From Buttiauxella agrestis (GTDB taxonomy: Bacteria > Pseudomonadota > Gammaproteobacteria > Enterobacterales > Enterobacteriaceae): a stretch of 64,000 nt of DNA. Shown here in pieces: positions 56,001 to 64,000 of the stretch; positions within the stretch are counted from its first letter, which is position 1, and every line of letters begins with the position of its first letter. The position numbers and the translations under genes are program-made. The notes under the pieces are model-generated. The model saw nothing but the letters and a program-made list of their open reading frames with translations, was not told the DNA's origin and searched no databases. The stretch is from assembly GCF_900446255.1 (NCBI RefSeq), contig NZ_UIGI01000001.1:4552763-4616762 (forward strand). The letters run 5' to 3'.

Positions 56001-57509
56001 TTAGCTGGTTTGTCTACGCCATAAGGCTTTTAAACGCGGGCCAAAAATCGGTAACAACAGCGTCAGTATTGCGATACCTAAAAACACTGCGCAGACCGGG
56101 CGCGTGAGGAATATCATCGGGTCGCCTTCGGAGATAACCAGCGTGCGGCGGAAATTCGACTCTGCCATCGGCCCAAGAATAATACCGATAACAATGGGCG
56201 ACATCGAAAAATCCAGCTTAATCAGAATATACGCCGCAAGCCCTGCGCCCATCATGACAAACACATCGGTCATATCATGGTTAACGGAATATGCCCCAAC
56301 CGAGCACAACACAAAGATAATCGGCACCAGTACACGGCGCGGCACGCTCATCACTTTGGCAAATAAGCGCATCCCCATAAAGCCCATGATGCCCATAAAG
56401 ATATTCGCCGCAAACAAACCGATGAAAATGGAATTGACTTCAACCGGATGATCCGTGAATAACTGCGGCCCGAGCGCCAGCCCTTGCACCATAAACGCGC
56501 CCATGATAATTGCCGTCGCGCCATCGCCCGGAATACCCAGCGTCATCAGCGGCACCATTGCGCCACCCGCCACGGAGTTTGCCCCCGCTTCCGGCGCTGA
56601 AACGCCTTCCGGTGAACCGTGCCCAAATTCTTCCGGGTGTTTTGACCAGCGTTTGGCTTCGTTATAAGCAATAAACGAGGCGATATCGCCGCCAGTCCCA
56701 GGAATTGCACCGATACCCGTACCGATGATTGATGAGCGGATATAGGTTGGCATCACGCGTTTAATATCAGACCAGGTGGGCAGAATGCGGTCAATTTTAC
56801 TTTTGGTCTGGCGAACAATTCCCGCCAGCTTTTCGCGATGATCCTCTTCAAGGCTTAATAAGCCCTGCGAGAAAGCGAACAGGCCAACGAGAACTGGAAT
56901 AAAGGAAATCCCACCCATCAGGTAAATTGAATCAAAGGTAAAACGCATGCCGCTGGTCATCGGGTCCAGACCAATGGTGGCAATAAATAAGCCCAGCACG
57001 CCGCCGATTAAACCTTTAATAACCGACTGCGAGGAAACGCTGGTAATAATGCTGATGCCAAAAATAGCGAGAGCAAAATATTCCGCGGAAGAAAATCCGG
57101 TAGCCACTTTTGCCAGCAGCGGCGCAATTAAAACCAGTGCGATGGTACTGAACACGCCACCGAACATCGATGCCAGCGTGGATAAACCCAGCGCGCGTCC
57201 CGCTTCGCCACGTTTTGCCATCGGATAGCCATCAAGCACCGTGGCCGCAGAAGCAGGCGTGCCTGGCGTGCTGATTAATATCGCCGTAATTGAACCGCCA
57301 TAAACCGCACCGCAATAAACCCCCAGCAGCATCAGGATGCCGGTCATTCCCTGGAAGGAATACGTTAGCGGCAGCAGCAGGGCGATACCCATATTCACCG
57401 TTAAACCCGGTAGCGCACCAATGATGATCCCCGCCAGAACGCCAAGCAAAATCATGCCGGTCGTTTCTAAGCTAAAGACAATCATCAGGGCATCAAGAAT
57501 TTCGTTCAT
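56001..57509 (-). CDS. Tripartite tricarboxylate transporter large membrane subunit (TctA family)
   Basis: 502 aa with about 11-12 membrane helices and the two family signatures GALPGLTVNMGIALLLPLTYSF and GAIPGTGGDIASFIAYNEAKRWSKHPEEFG. With TctB and the binding protein TctC it forms a secondary importer driven by the ion gradient. Solutes in this family include citrate, tartrate, terephthalate and other carboxylates. The neighbouring sugar-metabolising enzymes suggest a sugar acid or other carboxylated carbohydrate, but that is inference. AGAGG is 5 bp before the ATG. Confidence 0.9.
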   Translation of the reverse strand: MNEILDALMIVFSLETTGMILLGVLAGIIIGALPGLTVNMGIALLLPLTYSFQGMTGILMLLGVYCGAVYGGSITAILISTPGTPASAATVLDGYPMAKRGEAGRALGLSTLASMFGGVFSTIALVLIAPLLAKVATGFSSAEYFALAIFGISIITSVSSQSVIKGLIGGVLGLFIATIGLDPMTSGMRFTFDSIYLMGGISFIPVLVGLFAFSQGLLSLEEDHREKLAGIVRQTKSKIDRILPTWSDIKRVMPTYIRSSIIGTGIGAIPGTGGDIASFIAYNEAKRWSKHPEEFGHGSPEGVSAPEAGANSVAGGAMVPLMTLGIPGDGATAIIMGAFMVQGLALGPQLFTDHPVEVNSIFIGLFAANIFMGIMGFMGMRLFAKVMSVPRRVLVPIIFVLCSVGAYSVNHDMTDVFVMMGAGLAAYILIKLDFSMSPIVIGIILGPMAESNFRRTLVISEGDPMIFLTRPVCAVFLGIAILTLLLPIFGPRLKALWRRQTS

Positions 57510-57518
57510 CTTAGCCTC

Positions 57519-57986
57519 TTAGAATGACTCGGAAAATATGGATTCCGGCAGCGGTGAATTAAAGACAACTTCAAATGAGACATATATACACAGCACAATC
57601 AGCGCGGTGGTAATGGCTAAAAATAGCGGACGCCGCTCACCCATTACCCACATAATTGCGGGGATCAAAATTACCGATGAAGCAATAAACCCGGCATAAC
57701 AAAGGGCCACCGCGTATATCACCATCAGGACCGTGACACCGTAGGCTTTACGCACCGGATAAGAGCTAAGATCGGCTTTTTCGCCATCTGCAGTATCACG
57801 TTGCAAATAAATACTTATCCATTGGATAACACCTAAGCCAATAAATAACCAGGCCAGGGTATAGGGCCAGAAACGCTCACCTAATATGCCGTTTTCATCA
57901 AACATCGGCATATTGCGCGAGAGGAAGATAATCGCTATCCCCAATACCAGAGAGAACATCCCAACAAAAAAATTCTGCGTTCGCAT
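57519..57986 (-). CDS. Tripartite tricarboxylate transporter small membrane subunit (TctB family)
   Basis: 155 aa with four hydrophobic helices (for example SLVLGIAIIFLSRNM and YTLAWLFIGLGVIQWISIYL) and a GAGGGAG site before the ATG; 9 bp separate it from tctA. It is the poorly conserved membrane partner of TctA. Confidence 0.85.
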   Translation of the reverse strand: MRTQNFFVGMFSLVLGIAIIFLSRNMPMFDENGILGERFWPYTLAWLFIGLGVIQWISIYLQRDTADGEKADLSSYPVRKAYGVTVLMVIYAVALCYAGFIASSVILIPAIMWVMGERRPLFLAITTALIVLCIYVSFEVVFNSPLPESIFSESF

Positions 57987-58044
57987 TGTCGAATCTCCCT
58001 CCTGCCGGCATTCACCGACAGGAGATGGGTGATATTTTTATCGA

Positions 58045-59016
58045 TTATTTCTTCGTGGTTTCGGCAATCAGTTTGCCGTACAACTCGTGGTCGTCTTTCA
58101 TCATTTCATAGGCATCGTCACCGGTAATCACGACCGGCATAATGCCTTGTTTCTTCAGCGCTTCCTGGTATGCCGGGGTTTTCACCACTTCGGTAAACGT
58201 ATCAACCAGTTGTTTCTTGATGTTGTCGTCCACTTTTGCGGTGGTCGCCAGAACCGCCCAGGCGCGCATTTTTACGTTTACATCCAGATTCAGCGCTTCT
58301 TTAAATGTCGGAACATCCGGGAATAACGGGAATCGTTTTTCATCCATCACACCGAGTACTTTTAAAATACCGGCATCGACCTGAGATTTAACTGAACCCG
58401 GAGTGGTTAACACCGCGTCTATGTGCTCGCCCACTAATGCGGCGATGGAAGGACCGGTGCCTTCGTTATAAGGAATACGGTTGAATTTCGTGCCAGTAAT
58501 TTTCTCAATGTTGATGGTCGCGAGATCGTAAATGGCACCCATGCCGGAGTTACCCACTTTAATTTTCCCTGGGTTCGCTTTCGCGGCATCAATAAATTCT
58601 TGCAGCGTGTTGTACGGTGATTTGGCATTTACCACCACCGCAACCGGGTCAGCGATGGTAGTGACGATGGGAGTGAAATCTTTATACGTTACCGGTGATT
58701 TCCCCTGGTGCGGGAACATCGCCAGCTCAACGGTCGTCATCACCAGTTTGTAGCCGTCCGGACGCGCTTTTGCGACTTCCAGCAGGCCCGTAATTCCGTT
58801 GCCCGCAGGTTTATTAACCGGAACCATCATGGTGCCGGACGGCATTCTGTCACGCGCAAATTCAATGACGGTACGCGCGGAAGTATCCGTGCCGCCACCA
58901 GGGTTTTTAGGGATAACGACATCAATGTTCTTTTTCGGGTAGGTCAGGGTTTGTTCGGCATGAACGGCACCAAACGGTAGCAACATCAATAGGGCACATA
59001 ACAGGTTCTTTTTCAT
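58045..59016 (-). CDS. Tripartite tricarboxylate transporter periplasmic binding protein (TctC family)
   Basis: 323 aa. Sec signal peptide (cleavage after AVHA), then the Bug/TctC fold: VVIPKNPGGGTDTSARTVIEFA near the N-terminus, and GGTDTSAR as the carboxylate-binding loop. GGAG lies 5 bp before the ATG. It presents the substrate to TctAB. The family usually binds carboxylates through that loop, so an acidic ligand is likely. Confidence 0.9.
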   Translation of the reverse strand: MKKNLLCALLMLLPFGAVHAEQTLTYPKKNIDVVIPKNPGGGTDTSARTVIEFARDRMPSGTMMVPVNKPAGNGITGLLEVAKARPDGYKLVMTTVELAMFPHQGKSPVTYKDFTPIVTTIADPVAVVVNAKSPYNTLQEFIDAAKANPGKIKVGNSGMGAIYDLATINIEKITGTKFNRIPYNEGTGPSIAALVGEHIDAVLTTPGSVKSQVDAGILKVLGVMDEKRFPLFPDVPTFKEALNLDVNVKMRAWAVLATTAKVDDNIKKQLVDTFTEVVKTPAYQEALKKQGIMPVVITGDDAYEMMKDDHELYGKLIAETTKK

Positions 59017-59032
59017 AGGGTCTCCACTGTTT

Positions 59033-60082
59033 TTATTTGTTGTGTGTAATTGTCTGATAAACGATGTTTGTTCGGTTGAAAGTCCAGGTCAGATGTAAAA
59101 CCTCCCCCTCGGCAATAATGGCTGGATAGGAAAACTCACCTTTGCTGTGTTCTAAAGCCCAGGGTTGCGACCACGTTGCGCCATTATCCTGCGATTCCAG
59201 TAAAGCAATCGGATAACGGCGACCCCAGTTTCCTTCGATGGGATTACATGCCAGAACCAGCGTTCCATCACTGAGTCTCACCACATCAATTCCACTGTTA
59301 TTATTAGGAAGCGCTGTGGCATAGGCCGCGCACCAGCTACGACCATAATCAACAGAATCAGTACGATAGATCTTTCCACGCGTGCTGCGTAGCAACGCAT
59401 GAATATTCCCCGGTTGGGATTCCCACAACGTGGGCTGAATCACACCATCCCAGGCAAACACTTGCTTTAAATTGCACTCCCACAGCGCATTATCTTTAAG
59501 CCCCTGCCAGGTGTTTTCGTCCGCGCCTTGCTCCGGTGCCTGGTGCTCAAAAGGAATATCGACTTTGTACCAGGACTGCCCGCAGTCCGCAGAAACATCG
59601 ACAAACGCATCCCAGTGCTGGTCATTTTCCGTTGAACCTGGCGCTAACCACTCGCCGTTACTCATCACCAGAATTTTATTTTTCACCGGCCCGCGTGGCT
59701 GTGTATCGCCGCTTATCAGTGAGCGCGGTGCGCTCCAGCTCAGGCCACCATCGTGCGAAACCGCCACGCGCGTCGTCCAGGTGTGGACGTCCGGTCCGAC
59801 TTTATAGAAAAGCCATACCGCGCCTTGCTGGTAGTGAAGCACCGGGTTCCAGTGCGCCACACCCGGCTCTGCCATGATGCGCTGTGCAGGCAACCATTCA
59901 CTGTTTTCAGAGCGCGACAGCCAGATGGCGGTGTCGCCACTGCCTTCTTTTGTTCCGGCAAAAAAAGCCACCAGCACGGAATTATGCTCCGGCAATGCCA
60001 CCAGCGTGGAGGCATGGCATTGGGCAAAATCCGTTTGCGTTTCGGACAGTAAAAACTGGCGGCTTTGCTGAGTGAACGGCAT
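59033..60082 (-). CDS. BNR-repeat sialidase-fold protein, cytoplasmic
   Basis: 349 aa without signal peptide, with GGAG before the ATG. At least four Asp boxes are seen: SHDGGLSW, SADCGQSW, SVDYGRSW and SQDNGATW. The N-terminal FAQCHASTLVAL...FFAGTKEGSGDTAIWLSR pattern is that of the BNR_2 branch rather than canonical GH33 sialidases: the FRIP motif is absent. Six-bladed beta-propellers of this type can be hydrolases, lyases or binding proteins. Here it is cytoplasmic and placed among sugar-catabolic genes, so a small imported oligosaccharide or conjugate is a plausible substrate. No specific reaction is claimed. Confidence 0.75.
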   Translation of the reverse strand: MPFTQQSRQFLLSETQTDFAQCHASTLVALPEHNSVLVAFFAGTKEGSGDTAIWLSRSENSEWLPAQRIMAEPGVAHWNPVLHYQQGAVWLFYKVGPDVHTWTTRVAVSHDGGLSWSAPRSLISGDTQPRGPVKNKILVMSNGEWLAPGSTENDQHWDAFVDVSADCGQSWYKVDIPFEHQAPEQGADENTWQGLKDNALWECNLKQVFAWDGVIQPTLWESQPGNIHALLRSTRGKIYRTDSVDYGRSWCAAYATALPNNNSGIDVVRLSDGTLVLACNPIEGNWGRRYPIALLESQDNGATWSQPWALEHSKGEFSYPAIIAEGEVLHLTWTFNRTNIVYQTITHNK

Positions 60083-60093
60083 CGGTTATCTCC

Positions 60094-61020
60094 TTATATC
60101 GCCAGCGTTTTCTGAATATCGCGCCCCAACTGCACCATGCTGTCGATAGCCTGCGGGAAGAAGGTTTCACGATAGCCCTGGCTGCTGCGGACCCGGCAGG
60201 TGTGGGTTGAGAAATTACCAATTTGCTGCTGGAAAGATTTCGCGCAAACCGGGTAATCCAGGTTTTCTGCCAGGGCTGCCGTGGAAAGGTAATCTGCCAG
60301 TCGTTGAGCTTTTTCTGGCTGTGTCTGGAAGTTTTCGTACAACCAGACATACAGCTCAGGATGGAAGTTCGCCATCACGCCGCTGTAGGCCTGGCAACCT
60401 TCTTGCAGCGATGAAAGCAGCGTCTGACTATTCGCGTTTGCCAGATGCAGGCGGCTACCTTTGGTTAATGCCAGGCGGCGCTTGATCATCGGCAAGCTGC
60501 AACAAGTGTCTTTGATAAAGGTGTAGCGACCGCTTTGCGCACACCACGCCACGGTTTCTTCACTCAACAAACGCTTATAAGGGAACGGACATTCGTAAAT
60601 ACCGAGATCGACATGCTTTGGCACATCTAAGGTCAGGCGCTGTAGATTTTCCAGCGCTAGTGCGTCGCTTTCTCCGGCCAATGCCAGGCGGTTACTGATG
60701 AGAATCACCGCGTCCACGCCGGTATCCGACATCTTAATCAACTGCTCACGCTGGTGATTGAAGGCGTTGGCGGTATGGCCGGAAGCCACCACCGGCACGC
60801 GACCTTTCACGCACTTCACAACGAATTTCACCAGTTCGAGAGATTCTTCGTCGCTGAGAAAGAACATTTCACTCGACTGGCAATCGGCGAATAAGCCATG
60901 CACGCCAGCCGACAGATACCACTCGATCAAGCGTTCCAGCGATGTCCAGTCGATCTCTTTTTGTTCGGTAAATGGCGTTAACATCACCGGCCAGATACCA
61001 CGGTATTTTTGCTCGTTCAT
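60094..61020 (-). CDS. DHDPS/N-acetylneuraminate-lyase family aldolase
   Basis: 308 aa, TIM-barrel class I aldolase family. The Schiff-base Lys is in YTFIKDTC (about residue 168), the catalytic Tyr in LGIYECPFPYK, and the pyruvate-carboxylate loop appears as CQSSEMFFLSDEE, in place of the usual GTTGE motif. That altered loop suggests a substrate other than pyruvate plus aspartate semialdehyde. The family makes or splits 2-keto-3-deoxy acids and related compounds. It lies between the BNR protein and the isomerase-like gene. Confidence 0.8.
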   Translation of the reverse strand: MNEQKYRGIWPVMLTPFTEQKEIDWTSLERLIEWYLSAGVHGLFADCQSSEMFFLSDEESLELVKFVVKCVKGRVPVVASGHTANAFNHQREQLIKMSDTGVDAVILISNRLALAGESDALALENLQRLTLDVPKHVDLGIYECPFPYKRLLSEETVAWCAQSGRYTFIKDTCCSLPMIKRRLALTKGSRLHLANANSQTLLSSLQEGCQAYSGVMANFHPELYVWLYENFQTQPEKAQRLADYLSTAALAENLDYPVCAKSFQQQIGNFSTHTCRVRSSQGYRETFFPQAIDSMVQLGRDIQKTLAI

Positions 61021-61032
61021 CCACTCGTCCTC

Positions 61033-62679
61033 TTACAACAACCGAATTGCGTCACCGGCAACGTGAACCCGAATACCCTGGGTCAGCGACTGAGCAACGA
61101 AGGCCTGCAAAACCGTTTGCAGTTCATTTTCTGGAACATACGCCACCGTCAGGTGGTTACTTTGATGGCCTGCCATCAGGTCGTCGCGCCCGACACCATC
61201 CAACACGGCGTTAAGCAAAGGCCATTCGTAGCAGGTCGCACGGCGACGGCGTTCGAACTCGTCGGCCGGTAATTCCACCGCGTGCCCGGTGCCGATATGC
61301 ATGATGACGTCAGTCCCTTCGTAGTGCGCACGCGCCCAGATAAAGCGCCCGGCTTTGCCCTGGCCGCTAATGGTGGAGCCACCATACGGGAAGTACATCG
61401 CTGGCTGGCGATAACCTGTCGCCCCGGCAATTCCCCCTTTCAGGTGTTCAAACGGTACGGCACCAGAAATTTCCAGATCCCAGTAAAATGTATCCTGATA
61501 AACGCTGCCCCAGCGGATGTCGTGCAGCGTAGTTTCGGCAGGTAAGGAGAAGGAGGTCAGCAAGCGCCACAGCATGGTTTGCGGGATGGCGGTGCCCATA
61601 TCGACTTCATTGATACATGGGATCGGCTGGCCTTCGCAGATGATATTTCCCTGCTCGTCAGGGATAGGGAAACGCTCGGTTGAGCCAATCGCACCTTCGG
61701 CAAAATCAGAAGCCGCGCAGCTATCTTTCAGGCCTTGCTGGTATTGCACACCCACCGCAGAAAGACCAAAACGCTGCACAAATCGCGCCATCGCAATCAT
61801 CATGGCGCACTGCTCTTTAACTTGTTCGCGGGTCAGTTCTTCGCGGCTGTTTTCACCAAACTGGAATTTCATGCCGCGTTCCTGATACCAGGCCAGGCAC
61901 GTTTCACGCAGGTCGTCAGGCACTTTTGCCATTTCCACCAGCAGCGCCGACTGCGAAAGGGATTCGATTGGCATGCCGATATTCACCATCGCCTGCTGCG
62001 GGAATACGCCGTTAATCATCCCCATACAGAAGGTGTCGAACAGGCCGAGGATCTCTTTGTTTTTCAGGATAAATTCACCGGCGTTTCGCCCCATTGCCCC
62101 GGCTTGCGTCGCCATCACCGGGTGGGTAGGTGCTATCTCTTGCAAATAGCCGGTGGAGTGCTGCAAAGAACCATAGCGCAACCAGGTTTGCAGGCCATTG
62201 ACGAACAGGTCGTCATCGAAATTTTCTGACCACAAACGCGAGTACGATTTCCCGAGGCTGGTCAGCGATCCCGCCAGGCAGAGCATGCCCACCAGACCCG
62301 GCCACGTGCCGTCAAAGTTTGCCAGCAGCAAAACCGGCCCTTTGTGATGAACCAACGAAGGTGCAACGTGATGAGAATATTGCCAGGCGGTCAGCAGCAC
62401 TATCACCGGCGCGTTTTCGTCAATTTGAGCGAACAGCGAGCTACCCTGGCGCTGGCTGCTGATAAATCCGTGGCCACGCTCTTCATCTATCGGATGAGCG
62501 CGCTTCATGCTGTAACCCAGCGAACTCAGGGCATCGTGCAATTTCGCTTCGTATTTTTGTTGTACCGGCCAGCAGGCGAGGTTCGCTGATTCGCGTAAAT
62601 CTGCATTAGTCACCATCAGGATTTCATTGTTACCCGCAGTGATTTTTTGCGACACAGAAGGCAGAGTTTGTGTAAGCAC
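61033..62679 (-). CDS. L-fucose/L-arabinose isomerase-fold protein
   Basis: 548 aa from a GTG start with AGGA 8 bp upstream. Resemblance is to the fucose isomerase superfamily, with conserved blocks AGAMGRNAGEFILKNKEILGLFDTFCMGM and a C-terminal domain with GGIAGATGYRQPAMYFPYGGS and HIGTGHAVELP. Such enzymes interconvert aldoses and ketoses using a divalent metal. Together with the FGGY kinase it suggests conversion to a ketose that is then phosphorylated. The true substrate is unknown, and it is distant from the known FucI of E. coli. Confidence 0.72.
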   Translation of the reverse strand: MLTQTLPSVSQKITAGNNEILMVTNADLRESANLACWPVQQKYEAKLHDALSSLGYSMKRAHPIDEERGHGFISSQRQGSSLFAQIDENAPVIVLLTAWQYSHHVAPSLVHHKGPVLLLANFDGTWPGLVGMLCLAGSLTSLGKSYSRLWSENFDDDLFVNGLQTWLRYGSLQHSTGYLQEIAPTHPVMATQAGAMGRNAGEFILKNKEILGLFDTFCMGMINGVFPQQAMVNIGMPIESLSQSALLVEMAKVPDDLRETCLAWYQERGMKFQFGENSREELTREQVKEQCAMMIAMARFVQRFGLSAVGVQYQQGLKDSCAASDFAEGAIGSTERFPIPDEQGNIICEGQPIPCINEVDMGTAIPQTMLWRLLTSFSLPAETTLHDIRWGSVYQDTFYWDLEISGAVPFEHLKGGIAGATGYRQPAMYFPYGGSTISGQGKAGRFIWARAHYEGTDVIMHIGTGHAVELPADEFERRRRATCYEWPLLNAVLDGVGRDDLMAGHQSNHLTVAYVPENELQTVLQAFVAQSLTQGIRVHVAGDAIRLL

Positions 62680-62700
62680 TTTCTTTTTCCTTTTATGTAA

Positions 62701-64000
62701 TTAAGAGGCCACGAGGGTTTTCTGCATCACAGCCTGATAGCGCTGCTGGTCCTGGTACATTTGCAGGTAAACCTGATATTTCGCGTCGTGGAATGCACGG
62801 TGTGCAGCGTCGGGCTCAATGGTTTTATCGCGCCTGACCATGGCGCTAGCCGCCGTTGAAAAACTGCTGAATGCCTTGCAGGCAACAGCGCCATTGAGTG
62901 CCGCCCCAAGCGTAACGGCATCTTCTTCTTCAACCAGATGGATGGCGCGCCCGGTGACGTTGGCGTATTCGCGCAGCCAGAGCGGATTTTTACTCGCGCC
63001 GCCGCATAGCGTTATTGAGTCAATGCGCTGGCCGTTGTGTTCCATGGTGTCGATGATGTGGCGCGTGCCGTAAGCAATGGCCTGCAAGGTGGCGAGGTAC
63101 AATCGCGCAAGCTGAGACGGGCCTTTTTCGAGCGTCAGCCCGGCGATCATGCCACGGGCGTTAGCGTCGGATCGTGGAGAGCGGTTGCCGTGGTGGTCCG
63201 CCAGAATATGGAGTTGGCTGGTAGGATATTTTTCTGCGGCTTCGAGTTGCGCGACCCACTGGTTAAGGATTTGGTAAACCCTACAGCCCAGCGCGTCGGC
63301 TTCATTTTTTAATGCAGGCCAGGCGTCGCTTTGCGTCAATGCCCAGTCCACCAGCGCCCCGGCAGCACTTTGCCCGCCTTCGTTGAGCCACCAGCCTGGG
63401 TACATCGCAGCGAAATAAGGTCCCCACACGCCAGGCACCGATTTCGCCTCTTTGCTGACAATCATGTGGCAATTAGAGGTGCCGCTGATAATCGCGAGAT
63501 TAGCTTCAGGAGCCGCCGCCACTAATGCCAGGCCGCCCGCGTGGGCGTCAATCAAACCGCTGGCGACAACGACATCAGGCGTTAAGCCCAGTTGCGCGGC
63601 CACATCAGTGCGCAGAGTGCCTACGGGCTGCCCCACTTGAATAATGCTCGGTGGGATTTTATTCACCAAATCCGCTAATTCGACGGACTCAAGCAAACTC
63701 TGGCTAAAGCGTTCTTCATGCGCCAGATAGTTCCATTTGCAGGTCAGCGTACAAACGCCTGCCGCATCCACGCCCGTGGCACGCCATACCAGGTAATCGG
63801 CTAAGTCGAAGAACCGCCAGATGGCGGCATAACGCTCAGGAAAATGGTTTTTCAGCCAAAGAATTTTAGGCAATTCCATCTCAATGCTGACCTGTCCACC
63901 GACGTATTGCAGCGCGGAATCATTCGTGGCGTTGATACGTTGGGTTTCTTCGCCTGCACGGTGATCCATCCACATCACGATGTCGTGGTCAGCATCACCT
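62701..64000 (-). CDS. FGGY-family carbohydrate kinase, 5' end outside window
   Basis: 433 codons are visible; the frame stays open to the right edge (GDADHDIVMWMDHRAGEE at its start), so about 80-110 N-terminal residues are missing, including the ATP-phosphate motif. WMDHRA, the catalytic-Asp region LIDAHAGGL, and the C-terminal LCGGASKNPLWLREYANVTGRAIHLVEEEDAVTLGAA identify FGGY kinases of the ribulokinase-like branch. It phosphorylates a ketose (pentulose or similar), probably that made by the isomerase-like protein encoded 21 bp downstream. It is the first visible gene of the operon, and the promoter lies beyond 64000. Confidence 0.85.
   Translation of the reverse strand, partial: GDADHDIVMWMDHRAGEETQRINATNDSALQYVGGQVSIEMELPKILWLKNHFPERYAAIWRFFDLADYLVWRATGVDAAGVCTLTCKWNYLAHEERFSQSLLESVELADLVNKIPPSIIQVGQPVGTLRTDVAAQLGLTPDVVVASGLIDAHAGGLALVAAAPEANLAIISGTSNCHMIVSKEAKSVPGVWGPYFAAMYPGWWLNEGGQSAAGALVDWALTQSDAWPALKNEADALGCRVYQILNQWVAQLEAAEKYPTSQLHILADHHGNRSPRSDANARGMIAGLTLEKGPSQLARLYLATLQAIAYGTRHIIDTMEHNGQRIDSITLCGGASKNPLWLREYANVTGRAIHLVEEEDAVTLGAALNGAVACKAFSSFSTAASAMVRRDKTIEPDAAHRAFHDAKYQVYLQMYQDQQRYQAVMQKTLVAS

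Noticed and set aside
59033-60082. Secreted sialidase for host glycans
   Set aside because: There is no signal peptide and no FRIP motif, and no nan genes are linked apart from a DHDPS-family gene with an altered loop.

Overview
The window is chromosomal DNA of a member of the Enterobacteriaceae. LysC, FdhF, Acs, YjcH, ActP, YjcE, GhxP, SoxR, SoxS and YjcB are all recognisable at close to E. coli identity, and the block fdhF-acs-yjcH-actP ... yjcE-ghxP-soxRS-yjcB keeps the relative order of the E. coli 92-min region. REP-like and ERIC repeats support this. The genus cannot be fixed from this sequence. Lineage-specific cassettes are inserted between the conserved blocks.

Layout: 1-3.4 kb holds the 3' end of lysC, yjdP and a sodium:solute symporter. 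3.8-22.8 kb holds one gene for a giant cadherin-like surface protein (4234 aa, LEPR motif plus DUF4347) followed by a tight four-gene export set: a TolC-like outer-membrane lipoprotein, a periplasmic adaptor, an adaptor with a large cytoplasmic N-terminal domain, and a fusion of a PqqD-like domain, an M50 metalloprotease and an HlyD-like domain. No ABC ATPase is present, which makes this the strongest candidate for an unusual secretion system. 23-34.3 kb holds a hybrid sensor kinase, an AT-rich hcp/effector/immunity-like cassette, an ABC-transporter sugar operon (ATPase, permease, binding protein, D-lyxose isomerase, class II aldolase, PfkB kinase) and a convergent OmpR-type response regulator. 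Kinase and regulator flank the operon and may form its control system.

34.6-42.5 kb holds the selenoprotein formate dehydrogenase H gene (in-frame TGA, SECIS, sigma-54 promoter), acs-yjcH-actP and a Gfo/Idh/MocA oxidoreductase. 42.5-48.6 kb holds lrgB-lrgA, an AT-richer wza-wzb-wzc set with no glycosyltransferases, and a LysR regulator; the three wz genes look inserted between the regulator and lrgAB. 48.7-54.9 kb holds yjcE, ghxP with three PurR-box matches, a glutathione S-transferase, the sRNA SraL, soxR/soxS with the shared operator, and yjcB, with ERIC elements around ghxP.

54.9-64 kb is one leftward operon running off the right edge: FGGY kinase (partial), L-fucose-isomerase-like protein, DHDPS-family aldolase, a cytoplasmic BNR/sialidase-fold protein, a tripartite tricarboxylate-type transporter (TctC, TctB, TctA) and a LacI regulator. 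It looks like a complete uptake and catabolic route for an unidentified sugar or sugar acid.

No rRNA, tRNA, CRISPR array, intact IS element or prophage was seen.
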